From positions 1 through 64,000 of the forward strand of contig JAUIAH010000037.1 in the NCBI GenBank assembly GCA_030425385.1: a stretch of 64,000 bases of DNA, in the 5' to 3' direction. Made by a program: the position numbers and the translations under genes. The notes under the pieces were generated by a model. It did not search any database. It was not told where the DNA came from and saw only the letters and a list, made by a program, of their open reading frames with translations. The number at the start of each line of letters is the position of its first letter. The stretch's first letter is position 1. Source of the stretch: Verrucomicrobiia bacterium (GTDB lineage Bacteria > Verrucomicrobiota > Verrucomicrobiia > Verrucomicrobiales > DEV007). This document shows positions 49,887 to 59,800 of the stretch, one piece after another.

Positions 49887-50612
49887 GTGTCCCGTCTTCT
49901 TCCTAGCCTCTTCGGTGTCGTTCTCCTCCTCGTATTGGTGGTGGCGATGCATGTCAGCCTGCCAACGCCTGAACGGCCCCGTGCCACGTTTGAGATTGGG
50001 CAATCGGTCGATGGCACTCCCATCATTTGTCATCGCCTGGGTTCGAAACAGCCAGGCGCGGCGCTCTTCATCGCCTCCATCCATGGCAGTGAAGGCGCCG
50101 GCACCCCCCTACTCGAAGCCTACTTGGATCAATGGGGGACGCATGACGGGGCTCCTCCGGTTCTCGTCGTGCCCATTGCCAATCCTGACGGTCTCGCGAC
50201 GAGTAAACGTCTCAATCGGCGACGAGTGGATCTCAATCGCAACTTCCCAGCGGACAATCGCGAGGATAAGCGGCGCTACGGTGAAGAGGCTCTCTCAGAA
50301 CCCGAGAGCCTTGCGCTCTACGAACTCATTCAGCGCGAACAGCCGCGATTGATCGTGAGCATTCATCAGCCGGTCGCCTGCGTGGACTATGATGGACCGC
50401 CCGAGACAGAGATGCTAGCGGAAGCGATGGCGGAAGCCTGCCGCCTTCCGGTGAAGAAGTTAGGCTCGCGACCAGGATCTCTCGGGGCCTATTTCGGGGA
50501 AACGCTGAAGCGCCCCATCATCACCTTCGAGCTCCCGCCACTTGCGTCCACAGATCCTGCCACGTTGTGGAAGCGCTATGGTGAAGCCCTCCGCGTGGCC
50601 GCGCGCTTCTGA
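49887..50612 (+). CDS. M14-family zinc carboxypeptidase (MpaA-like), membrane-anchored
   Basis: A 241-residue protein from GTG 49887, chosen because the longer frame overlaps the acyltransferase gene and adds non-family sequence. A hydrophobic N-terminus (LFGVVLLLVLVVAMHV) is a signal anchor. Zinc ligands are H66 and E69 (HGSE) and H160 (SIHQP); substrate residues are in VDLNRNFP, and the catalytic Glu is probably E215 in FELP. This short catalytic-only form resembles murein-peptide amidase MpaA, which trims peptidoglycan peptides, though here it would act outside the cytoplasm. It lies 16 bp after the acyltransferase gene. Confidence 0.82.
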   Translation: MSRLLPSLFGVVLLLVLVVAMHVSLPTPERPRATFEIGQSVDGTPIICHRLGSKQPGAALFIASIHGSEGAGTPLLEAYLDQWGTHDGAPPVLVVPIANPDGLATSKRLNRRRVDLNRNFPADNREDKRRYGEEALSEPESLALYELIQREQPRLIVSIHQPVACVDYDGPPETEMLAEAMAEACRLPVKKLGSRPGSLGAYFGETLKRPIITFELPPLASTDPATLWKRYGEALRVAARF

Positions 50613-50679
50613 GGGAAACCAACCAACGGCGTTTGGGCGAGGCTTGCGTTCCGATGGGCGCTTCCTTTATTCCGGGGTG

Positions 50680-51942
50680 ATGAACTCCTCACTCTCGCGT
50701 GTCTCTCTGACGACAGCATTCTTGCTGACTAGCCAAGCCCTTGGATTCTCTGATAGCGGTGTCTTGTGGCCGGGATGGTTGGGCCCCAGCCGAGATGGCC
50801 AGGTCGACCATTTCCAAGTACCCGATCCCTGGCCGACGCAACTGAAGGAACGGTGGCGCGTGGAAGTGGGATCGGGATATAGCACGCCGCTTGTGGTGGG
50901 CAACAGGGTCTATCATCATGCCCACCAGGGCGATGAAGATCTCGTCTGGTGCCTGGATCTCGAGACAGGGAAGCCAGTCTGGCGCAAGGCCTATGAGGTC
51001 TATTTCGTGCCGGGGCAAGGCGGCACGCAGCACGGTAAAGGGCCCAAGTCATCGCCAGCGTTTGCCAATGATAGACTCTTTACCATGAGCATCACGGGAG
51101 TGCTCTCTGCCTGGAAAGGCGATTCAGGCGAGCTTCTGTGGCGGCAGGATTTTAAGAAGCGATTTCCCGATAATCATCCCTATTGGGGCGTCTCTACCTC
51201 GCCGCTCGTGGATGGCGACCAGGTGATCGTGCAAATAGGCGATGATGAGAAAGGGGCCTTCGTCGCGCTCGATGTGAAGACAGGTGAAGAAGTGTGGAGT
51301 CATGGCGATGCCGCCACCTCCTATTCGTCGCCTATCGTCCTGGAAGTTGACGGTGTCCGGCAGATCGTGATGTGGAATCAACCAGGGCTGGTCAGTATTG
51401 AGAGCCAGACGGGTAAACAGTTATGGACTTATGCCTTTGCCCAGGTCGGCAATAATCAGAATACCACCACGCCGATACCGTTTAAGGGGCGACTAATCTT
51501 GGGTGGCGAGAATCGTGGGATGCGTGGCGTGGAGGCACGCCTGGTCGATGGCCAATGGACGGTCAAAGAACATTGGCGACAAGACGACGTGGCGCTCGAT
51601 ATGAGCACCGGCGTGATCAATGGCGATCATTTCTACGGCTTCTCTCATTATCGTCGCGGGCAATTCTTCTGTCTCGATCCCATGACGGGAGAGGTTCTAT
51701 GGAAGGGAGAGGGAAGAACGGGTGAGAATGTGGCTTTTCTCTCAATCTCCGGTCATGTCCTCGCTTTGGTCAATGAAGGGGAGTTGCGCGTTCTCAAACC
51801 CTCTCCTGTACAATACGAATGCCTGCAGACTTATCGTGTGGCGGAAGCACATGACTTGGCTACCTGGACGGCTCCGGCCTTGTTGTCCGATGCCATTCTC
51901 ATCAAGGAGCGTGACGCGTTGAAGTTGCTATCATTGAAATAG
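50680..51942 (+). CDS. Secreted PQQ-like beta-propeller protein
   Basis: A 420-residue protein from ATG 50680 with a signal peptide (SLTTAFLLTSQALGFS). It starts with WPGWLGPSRDGQ, typical of the Planctomycetota/Verrucomicrobiota PQQ-like family. Blades carry LDLETGKPVWRK, LDVKTGEEVWS, IESQTGKQLWTY and LDPMTGEVLWKG tryptophan-docking motifs. No PQQ or metal catalytic residues are recognised, so a binding or scaffold role is likelier than a dehydrogenase. It follows the M14 gene by 67 bp and may have its own promoter. Confidence 0.87.
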   Translation: MNSSLSRVSLTTAFLLTSQALGFSDSGVLWPGWLGPSRDGQVDHFQVPDPWPTQLKERWRVEVGSGYSTPLVVGNRVYHHAHQGDEDLVWCLDLETGKPVWRKAYEVYFVPGQGGTQHGKGPKSSPAFANDRLFTMSITGVLSAWKGDSGELLWRQDFKKRFPDNHPYWGVSTSPLVDGDQVIVQIGDDEKGAFVALDVKTGEEVWSHGDAATSYSSPIVLEVDGVRQIVMWNQPGLVSIESQTGKQLWTYAFAQVGNNQNTTTPIPFKGRLILGGENRGMRGVEARLVDGQWTVKEHWRQDDVALDMSTGVINGDHFYGFSHYRRGQFFCLDPMTGEVLWKGEGRTGENVAFLSISGHVLALVNEGELRVLKPSPVQYECLQTYRVAEAHDLATWTAPALLSDAILIKERDALKLLSLK

Positions 51943-51962
51943 TGGTTGCTCGATTCTTACAG

Positions 51963-52003
51963 GGATTCGGTTAGGAATCCTTCCGGACAGCATGGGCATG
52001 CTG
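51963..52003. terminator. Two adjacent hairpins between converging genes
   Basis: GGATTC (51963-51968) pairs with GAATCC (51975-51980), followed by TTCC. CAGCAT (51988-51993) pairs with ATGCTG (51998-52003). They lie in the 101-bp gap between the converging PQQ-like and GH2 genes, where termination of both is expected. Neither has a long T-tract. Confidence 0.45.
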
Positions 52004-52043
52004 GCGCAACTCTATGCAGAGAAATCGGTGCGCTGAGGTCTGC

Positions 52044-54266
52044 TCAATACAGGAGTTGATGCAATGCCTTCAGTTCTTTCGCCGGAATCTTGATCTGTTT
52101 CCGATCATAAGTGACCAGGCCATTGATCTCGCCTTCGACATCCGTTGTTTGCGTGTAGACACCGCCAGCGATTCCTTGCTGCTTGAGTTCTGCTAAACGG
52201 TGAATGGATTTCTGATAGCGTTCTTGGTATTCGTCAGCGTCCTTGGGAAGGCCGCCGTAGCCCCAGTTCTTCGGTGAATCATCCCAGAGATGGCCGTCGA
52301 CAGGTAAGCCGTGACCTCCGAATTCGCCCACTACCTTGATAAAAGGGTCAAAGCGGCCATTGGGGCCTTCATGAAAGGGGAAATCGGGTTCAGGGTAGGC
52401 GTGACGATCGACGATATGGCCCACGGGCCAGAAATTGCCCCCACTGGCAACGTTGACGAGGCGGCTGGGATCACGTTTCACCGTCCATTCACCTACCTCA
52501 ACGGTTTGGTGTTGGCCCCAGGCTTCATTAAATGGCACCCATACGACAATAGATGGGTGACTCTCTAACGTTGTGATCATGCGCTCTAACTCTAACATGT
52601 ACTGAGCATGGGGTTCAGCTGGCCATGTGGCGTCTTGGGGGTTCTGGCCGAGGTGAATCCAGGGAGATCCGGGGCCGCCTGATACCTGATCCTGCCAGAC
52701 TAACATACCAATGCGATCGCAATAAGCGTAATAGCGACGCGGCTCTACTTTGATGTGTTTGCGGATCATATTGAAGCCCGCGGCTTTGAGGTAATCGACA
52801 TCCCAACGCATCGCCTCCTCAGACGGCGGTGTGAGGAGTCCGTCGGGCCACCATCCTTGGTCCAGCGTTCCCCAATGGAAGATGGTCTCGCCATTGAGAG
52901 TGAAGCGGTAGTGGCCTTCAGCATCCTTGGTGCGCCCCACTTCTCGGATCCCGACATAGGATTTGACCGTATCCTCGGCTGTCTCAATGGTGAGATCGTA
53001 GAGGGTGGGCGTGTCGGGCGACCAAAGCTTGGGCTCGGCGATCTTTAAGGTGATCATGCCCGCTCCCGCGGCGGTCGCGACCGGTTCTCCATTGAGGGAT
53101 GCGGTCACGCTGGCTTCCGCCTCGGTGCCCTCAATTTGAATGGCGACGGTTCCATCTCTTTTCGATTGGATAGTGAGGTGTTGAATGTGATCGCTAGCGA
53201 CTTCTTCCATCCACACACTTCCCCAGATCCCACTCACCTGGGTGTACCAGATGCCATGGGGGTACTCGTGCTGTTTGCCCCGTAGTTGATACGTATCGAG
53301 GTTGTCTTCGACGCGAACGATGAGCGTGTTGTTGCCATCGGCCTTGAGGGCATCCGTCACATCCATTTGAAACGGTGTGCTTCCGCCAGTGTGAGAGCCG
53401 ACCTTGGTATCATTCACCCAGACATCAGTATGATAGTCGACGGCCTCGAAGTTCAAGAGAACGCGCTTGCCAGTCGAAGGGGAGATTGTCAGAGCGCGGC
53501 GATACCAGAGGGCTTTGTCATCATGCAAGTGCCGTTGTACCCCGGAGAGCTTCGATTCCAGGCCGAAGGGGACGAGAATCTTGCCCTCCCATTCCTCGGG
53601 ACGTGAGGTGTCTTGCGGGGTGATGGCGTAGTCCCAGTGCCCATTGAGATTGATCCAGTGATCGCGGACCATCTGCGGGCGCGGATACTCCTGCCAGACA
53701 TTCGCAGCCGTGACCTTGGCTCCCCATTCGGTGATCAGGTCAGACTTGAAGGGATGCTCGGCTTGCTTCGGCTTGGGCAGCTTAGGAACGTTGTTAGCAT
53801 CGATAAGGTGTACATCGATGCCTTGCCCGCCAGTCGTTTGTCGGCAATGCACGGCCAACAGGTTATCACCGGAGAGAACAGCGGCCTTCGCCTCTCCCTC
53901 TAACGGAATGACTTTGTATTCGGTCACATAGCCTTTCAGGGCTGCCACGGGTTTGCCATTGAGAAAGATCTCGGTGTCCTCGTCGTGAAACAAGTAGAGC
54001 GCGGGCGTCTCGGGGACTTCAGTCATGGTGACGGTACGCCGCAACCAGATCTTTGATGTGGTCCACTCGGTCGACACGCGAATGCCGGGCGTCATGCGGG
54101 TGCCGAATCCGCCATGCCCCTTCTCCCAAGTGCGGTCATCGAACTGTGATTTTTCCCAATCATCTGCCGGCTGTCGATGGGTGTAACGCCAGGGTGGATC
54201 GTCGATATCGGCGAGGGCAAGGTTCAGGAGGCCGAAGGAAAGCAGCGTGAATACAATCTTGAACAT
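52044..54266 (-). CDS. Secreted glycoside hydrolase family 2 (beta-galactosidase-like)
   Basis: A 740-residue protein with a signal peptide (FKIVFTLLSFGLLNLALAD). An N-terminal beta-sandwich not standard for GH2 (about 20-150) precedes the GH2 sugar-binding domain (about 195-330, WYRRALTI, GGSTPFQMDVT), the Ig-like domain (about 335-430) and the TIM barrel. The acid/base Glu is in FNEAWGQ (about 580) and the nucleophile Glu in VVGEFGGHG (about 648). It likely cleaves beta-galactosides or related glycosides outside the cytoplasm. It starts 2 bp after galK, forming a two-gene operon in which the hydrolase releases the kinase's substrate. Confidence 0.88.
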   Translation of the reverse strand: MFKIVFTLLSFGLLNLALADIDDPPWRYTHRQPADDWEKSQFDDRTWEKGHGGFGTRMTPGIRVSTEWTTSKIWLRRTVTMTEVPETPALYLFHDEDTEIFLNGKPVAALKGYVTEYKVIPLEGEAKAAVLSGDNLLAVHCRQTTGGQGIDVHLIDANNVPKLPKPKQAEHPFKSDLITEWGAKVTAANVWQEYPRPQMVRDHWINLNGHWDYAITPQDTSRPEEWEGKILVPFGLESKLSGVQRHLHDDKALWYRRALTISPSTGKRVLLNFEAVDYHTDVWVNDTKVGSHTGGSTPFQMDVTDALKADGNNTLIVRVEDNLDTYQLRGKQHEYPHGIWYTQVSGIWGSVWMEEVASDHIQHLTIQSKRDGTVAIQIEGTEAEASVTASLNGEPVATAAGAGMITLKIAEPKLWSPDTPTLYDLTIETAEDTVKSYVGIREVGRTKDAEGHYRFTLNGETIFHWGTLDQGWWPDGLLTPPSEEAMRWDVDYLKAAGFNMIRKHIKVEPRRYYAYCDRIGMLVWQDQVSGGPGSPWIHLGQNPQDATWPAEPHAQYMLELERMITTLESHPSIVVWVPFNEAWGQHQTVEVGEWTVKRDPSRLVNVASGGNFWPVGHIVDRHAYPEPDFPFHEGPNGRFDPFIKVVGEFGGHGLPVDGHLWDDSPKNWGYGGLPKDADEYQERYQKSIHRLAELKQQGIAGGVYTQTTDVEGEINGLVTYDRKQIKIPAKELKALHQLLY

Positions 54267-54268
54267 AG

Positions 54269-55447
54269 TTAGGATAGGGATGGATGGTTGTTAGGAGAAA
54301 GGGAGTGGGCAGCGGCTCCGCCGACGGGGCGGACAAGGTGGCAGACGGCTTCCTTGCCGGTCGCTTGACGATAAGCACGCCCGATGCTGTCAGCAATGGC
54401 GTCTGCCTGGTGGAGGGAAACAAGAGTGATCGTGCTGCCGCCAAAGCCGCCTCCCATCATCCGAGAGCCGATGGCTCCATGATCGCGGGCGATAGCGACC
54501 AGTAGGTCTAGTTCGGGACAGCTGACTTCAAAGTCATCTCTCAAGGAGCGGTGGCTTTCGGTTAGTAAGATCCCCATGCGTTCCCGATCAGCGTTTCGCA
54601 TGGCCTCTTGAAAGGCGGTGACGCGATTGATCTCAGTCACCACATGGTGAGCACGACGAAACACACGCTCCCCGAGATCCGCTTTCCGGGACTGGAGCAG
54701 TGGCAATGAGGCATCGCGGAGGAGCGGGATTCCCAAGGTTTCTGATGCGTGCTGGCAATCAGCTTTGCGCTTTGCGTATTCGCCATCTGCGAGAGCGTGT
54801 CGCACCTGGCTATCGATCACGAGGAGGCAGAGATCTTCTGGGATTTGGTGCGGCTCAATGGTGAGCGTTCGGCAATCGATTGCCAAAGCGTGTCCGTCGA
54901 TCCCGCTGTTGACGGTGAGTTGATCCATGATCCCACAGGGCACGCCAGCGAATTGATGTTCAGCTCGCTGGCAGAGAAGAGCACGTTGGTTAGGTGAAAG
55001 CGATGTTCCAGAAAGGCCCTCCACCACGAGCGCTGTGCATGCTTCGATCGAGGCGCTACTGCTCATCCCTGCTCCGATCGGCAGATTGGAATCGAACGCC
55101 ATGTCAAATCCGCCGCTATGGATGCCCGACGCCTGGTAGGCATGGATGACCCCAAGGACGTAGTTTCCCCATGATCCCTCAACGGGTTGGAGATCGTCTC
55201 TCGCGGCTGGGTGAATGATAGGATGATCGCGCATGGGCGCACTCCACAATCGGAAGACGTGGTCTTTGTTAGGAGCGGCGGCCGCAACCGTGTAGCGATT
55301 GATTGCTGCCGGGAGGACGCAGCCTTCCTGATGGTCCACATGCTCGCCGATCAGATTGGCACGTCCTGGCGCGAAGGCGTGCCACTCGGGAGCGCGTCCG
55401 AAGACGGCTTCAAAGTGGCTCACGACGTTGTCCAGGAGCGCGTGCAT
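54269..55447 (-). CDS. galK: Galactokinase
   Basis: A 392-residue GHMP kinase that phosphorylates galactose to galactose-1-phosphate. The signature GRANLIGEHVDHQ is near residue 29, the ATP-binding PIGAGMSSSAS at about 123-133, the catalytic Asp is D175 in GIMDQL, and the third motif is RMMGGGFGGSTI. It is the first gene of the galK-GH2 operon and is divergent from a XylR-type regulator. No galT or galE gene is in the window. Confidence 0.95.
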   Translation of the reverse strand: MHALLDNVVSHFEAVFGRAPEWHAFAPGRANLIGEHVDHQEGCVLPAAINRYTVAAAAPNKDHVFRLWSAPMRDHPIIHPAARDDLQPVEGSWGNYVLGVIHAYQASGIHSGGFDMAFDSNLPIGAGMSSSASIEACTALVVEGLSGTSLSPNQRALLCQRAEHQFAGVPCGIMDQLTVNSGIDGHALAIDCRTLTIEPHQIPEDLCLLVIDSQVRHALADGEYAKRKADCQHASETLGIPLLRDASLPLLQSRKADLGERVFRRAHHVVTEINRVTAFQEAMRNADRERMGILLTESHRSLRDDFEVSCPELDLLVAIARDHGAIGSRMMGGGFGGSTITLVSLHQADAIADSIGRAYRQATGKEAVCHLVRPVGGAAAHSLSPNNHPSLS

Positions 55448-55601
55448 GCTCCAGAAATGGCCTCTTCAAGCCATTATTCAAGGTTGCCGGTTGGAGATAG
55501 CGGACCGAATCTTGTAGGAATCGGATCATCAATAGAGCCTTCTTTCCCTTTGAAATGCATGCACAGGCATCTCCTAATGTAGGTTGACGATCAATCTTAC
55601 C
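55448..55601. promoter_or_regulatory. Divergent control region of galK-GH2 and the XylR-type regulator
   Basis: This 154-bp gap must hold both promoters. Candidate regulator half-sites are two direct GAATC words (55507-55511 and 55518-55522, 11 bp apart start to start), as AraC-type proteins bind direct repeats. An ATGCATGCA word at 55556 is a second, weaker candidate. Neither is established. Confidence 0.3.
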
Positions 55602-56765
55602 ATGACGCCGTCTGCACATCGCAAGCGCATTGCCTTGCTCGTGGAAACGTCCTTGGCATCAGGGCGCGAGATCCTTCGGGGCATCGCGCGCTATGCTCGG
55701 GAGGTGGATCATTGGCAATTGTCACATGCCGCCAGAGGGCTCCATGAGAGCATGCCTAGATGGATGGATGATTGGCAAGGAGATGGCATTATTGCTAGGG
55801 TTCAAGACGATGACATGGCGGTCTTTCTTGAGCAAAGTGCGATTCCGGTAGTTGATGTACTTGGTGTCATCGCAACGCGTGGTTTCCCTCTCGTGCATGT
55901 CGATGATCATAGCGTCGCCCAAGTGGTGGCTGATCATTTCAGTCAGCGAGGTTATGAGCATTTCGCCTTCTATGGCATCCGGGGTGAGAACTGGTCGGAG
56001 CGGAGACGCGATGGCTTTCGATCGAGTTGCGCAGATGCGCGGACGTTCAACGTCCTTGAGTTGGGGCGAGACCAAGAAGGAAGCAAGGATGCGTGGAAGG
56101 CATTGTGCACGTGGTTGGGTGGTCTCCCCAAGCCAGTGGCCATCATGGTCTGCAGTGATCAGTGGGGGCTAACACTGCTCGAAGCCTGTCGCGAGCAAGG
56201 CATCCCTGTTCCCGAAAGGATTGCGGTGGCGAGTGTGGACAATGACGTGCCTCTCTGTGAGATTAGCACGCCAACGCTAACAAGTGTGCGAGGAGGCCAT
56301 TTCCGTGTGGGCTATCAAGCGTCTCAACTGCTCGACGAACTCATGAGTGGCGGGAAGCCGCCCACGCGTGCGGTGCTCGTGTCTCCCACAGGCATCGTTG
56401 CGCGGCAATCCACGGACACGGTTTCCATCGACGATGACGCGGTCGCCCATGCCCTGCATCACATCCGCGAACACCTTTCCAGCCCACTCTCCAATGAAGA
56501 GATTGCAAGGGAAGTTGGCATTTCACGCACCCAATTCCAGCGACGTTTTCGTGCGACCATGGGCACCACCATCCGTGACTATATCGTGCAAACGCGCCTT
56601 CACCGGGCGCGCATGCTGATCGAAGGAACGGACCTGCCACTCAAATCTATCGCCAAGCAGTGTGGGTTCCGGCACCAGGAATACCTGGGCCAAGTCATCA
56701 AGAAGCACGACCACGTGACGCCAGGCGAACTCCGCGCTCAGGCGCGCCAGCAAGGGATCGGTTAA
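55602..56765 (+). CDS. XylR-type transcriptional regulator (sugar-binding domain plus AraC HTH)
   Basis: A 387-residue protein. Residues about 8-280 form a LacI/periplasmic-binding-protein-like sugar sensor (RIALLVETSLASGREILRGIARYARE, VDVLGVIATRGFPLVHVDD, VASVDNDVPLCEISTPTLTSV). Residues about 285-387 are an AraC-type DNA-binding domain with two helix-turn-helix motifs (SNEEIAREVGISRTQFQRRF and LKSIAKQCGFRHQEYLGQVI). Its divergence from galK-GH2 makes galactose or a galactoside the likely ligand (inference). ATG 55602 is chosen over a TTG at 55584. It converges on the 1759-residue protein gene. Confidence 0.9.
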   Translation: MTPSAHRKRIALLVETSLASGREILRGIARYAREVDHWQLSHAARGLHESMPRWMDDWQGDGIIARVQDDDMAVFLEQSAIPVVDVLGVIATRGFPLVHVDDHSVAQVVADHFSQRGYEHFAFYGIRGENWSERRRDGFRSSCADARTFNVLELGRDQEGSKDAWKALCTWLGGLPKPVAIMVCSDQWGLTLLEACREQGIPVPERIAVASVDNDVPLCEISTPTLTSVRGGHFRVGYQASQLLDELMSGGKPPTRAVLVSPTGIVARQSTDTVSIDDDAVAHALHHIREHLSSPLSNEEIAREVGISRTQFQRRFRATMGTTIRDYIVQTRLHRARMLIEGTDLPLKSIAKQCGFRHQEYLGQVIKKHDHVTPGELRAQARQQGIG

Positions 56766-56816
56766 AATGGAGCGATGAGGCCTTCAGGTGGATTTGTGAC
56801 TTGAGTAAATGGTCAA

Positions 56817-59800
56817 TTAGGGGCGCAGGCGGAAGAAGGAACGCTGTGTTGGACGGGTGATTCTGGCACCTGCACTTGACGCTTCGGGGACAGGTGTCCA
56901 CGTCCCCGGAATCATCGTGTCTGATTCTTCCAAGAGCCCAGTGATGTCCGCTGGCCAAGTGATGTTGAGGCCGCCGTCCTCAAGGCGTTGCACGGTTAAG
57001 ACGCCATTCGGAAATGGACGCTGGTCAGGCACCAGGGGATTGGTACCGAGCCGGAACTCGGTGCCATCATCGACTCCATCGTCATCGGTGTCTGCCACTG
57101 CTGGGTTGGTATTGAGAGCAATTTCTAGAGCGGTGCTCAACCCATCGGCATCAATGTCGTTCGTGTCTGCTCCGGCGGAGACGATGCGTACGCCCATGGC
57201 ATGAGAGAATGTAAGGGGGCGATCCAGCACAAGCGAACCATGTGCGGCCACCGTGCGGTGTTCTTCATTGGCCCCGCCGGGGTCAATGATGATGTGATCG
57301 CCAATCTGAAACATTTCCTGCCAATCAAAGTCTAGCAAGTCCTCAATGATGGGGATGCGAGTGGTACCGGAGACGACGCCTGCGCTCATGAAGGTTTCTG
57401 GCCAGATGACGATGCCACTATCATCGCCACAGCCTTCAGAGGGATTCGCCTCGCTCCAACTGCCATCCTCGTTCTGCTTCTCGAAGATCGTGTTCCGGCT
57501 CAATCGATAGAGGGTCCCACCCGTCCGAGCGGTGGAGATCGTACATGTGGCGATCAGGTTTGTGCTCTCTGTGATGTCGCTCGTCAATAAAGCGTCACGG
57601 ATGATAGAGGTAGTAGGCTTGACCACTGGCGGGTTCACCACATCGATGTCATCCAAGTTTCCACGCATGTCTTTCTGGAAACGAATGACATCGTCCACGT
57701 CCGCCGTGCCGCCATCGACCCACATGAAGTTCTTCAGAGGGTTCTCTGCTGTGATGGTTCTGCTAGGGTGAAACCAGCCGACGCGGCGTTCGCCATTCAC
57801 ATAGATGATGAGAGGTTCCCCACGCAGCGCGGGATCGGGATGCCAGCGGTGCGTGCCGTTGTTTACGAATTTCTGATACAGTTTATCAATTGTTAGGGTA
57901 CTGCTCCAAGGATGTTGCGCTTGAACGCCGTGGAGCATGTTCTTGGCCACGGTCTCGGAGAATTCGCTGGCGATGGGCAGGGCTGATCCATCTGCTAAGC
58001 CGACGGCAACCGTGTCAATATCCCCTGCGATCCGGCGCATGGCACCACTTCTCGTGGGTGTTCTTAAGTCATCTTCCAACCAACATTCGTAATACTGACG
58101 GCCTCCTTCGAAGAGATCATTGTCAGGTGGATCGTTCACTTGGCGCAATTCGAACTGGCGCGCATCAAGGATGCCGGGGCCCACGGTATCCGCATTGATA
58201 TCAGGCTGAGGCACGCTGCCCCGGCGGGGAACGCCGAGGGTGCCCTTGCCGATTCGACGGCCGTCCGAAACGTCGAATTTCATGCCGCCACTAAGGCCAA
58301 AGAATTTGGATTCTTCGCGATCGATGACCCTGCTGTTGAAGTCTTTGTGTCCATACCATTCTTCCCAACGATCGGCATGGCGATCGAGTACGCGATTCTT
58401 GGTGACTTCATCTGCTCCTTCCAATCGTTTGATCACGACGTCCCTAGGAATGGGTTCGGCCAACAAGGTGGCTCCGCGGTCCCCAGCCCCGACGCCGTTG
58501 GCATCGCCATAGCCGACGCCATCCCGGTAACCGAGGTATTTCACATCGTCGGCATTCACATTCTTGGGTTTGAACGTCATGGGCTTGGGCACGATGCCGA
58601 GCTGGGTCTTCATCCACTCGATCGTTTCATCGGCGCGTGAACGGATGGCGACGAAGATGGGCATGCCCCCATTCTTCACGTCGGTCATGCGAATGAGATT
58701 GCGATCGGAGACTGGGTCGACGCCCCAGCCATCGACCGCGTGTTTCTGTGTCAGGGGGGTGGAGGCCGGTAGGGCCTTCATTGGGTCTGGCATCTCTGTG
58801 ATGCGTGGATCACCTTGGCGTTGCATGAATTGCACGGCCGCATCCGCCTCCGTCTTGCCCCGTGCCAGCAAGCGCTGCTCTCGTAGGGCGGCTAGTTCCA
58901 CCAGTTCCCTGGACCTTGACACTTTCGCTGTCCACGAGGCGATGGCGAGAGCCGAGGCGGCCTCTTCAATCGCCAAGCCACCGATGGGGCGAAAGGGCTC
59001 GCCTACGATCTCGGCCAATTCCATGTTGTAGCCATAGCCTGCAGCATCATAGGCGCGCTGCTCATACTCTTCTATCCTTACCATGTAATCAGTGACACTT
59101 CGATTGACGAGTTGACGCACTTGCTCAACCGACTCGAAATGATCGCCGTAGTAGAGTGCTAGTTCGTCACCGATGAGGCGCAGATTCTGCTCCCGCTGGC
59201 TGGTATCCAATCCTGCCCAGACATCGATCTGAAGATCTGTCCAGGCCCATAGATAGCGAGCCGCATTGTAAGAAGCGATGCGTTTCTCAACCTCAAGGCG
59301 GCCCCCTAGATTGGCAACGCCGTAGAATGCCGTCGGCAGATTCGCCAACATGCCAGGCATGGCGGCGACTGCTTCACTTGCGCCACCGACAAGGTTCTCC
59401 AGCGATTTCCCGGCGGAAATGGCAACGAATTGCTCCGGCGTGAGCACATTCGTGGGGCGAAGGTCGGCCTCTACCGCTGCCCTCAGAAACGTCTTGCCCG
59501 CCACCTCGAAGCTGCCGTTGCCCCACTCTACCACCGTGGAGGTGTTGTCCAAATCGCGCGTCTCCGTTCCGTCCGCACTTATAATCTTACCAGAGGCCGC
59601 GAAATCAATGATCACGGATTGGCGCGCCATTTCTCGTTGGTCAAACCCTGGCAGAGACACCGTCTGCACCCGCAAGCGGAAGCGTTCTCTCTCACCTGGC
59701 TCAAGGACGGGATTGAAGATTCCTGGAACCCCCACGGGAGGAAGAGCGTCCTCAAGCGCGACTGGGCCACGGGGTAAGCCCTGCCCCGAACTGAGGACTA

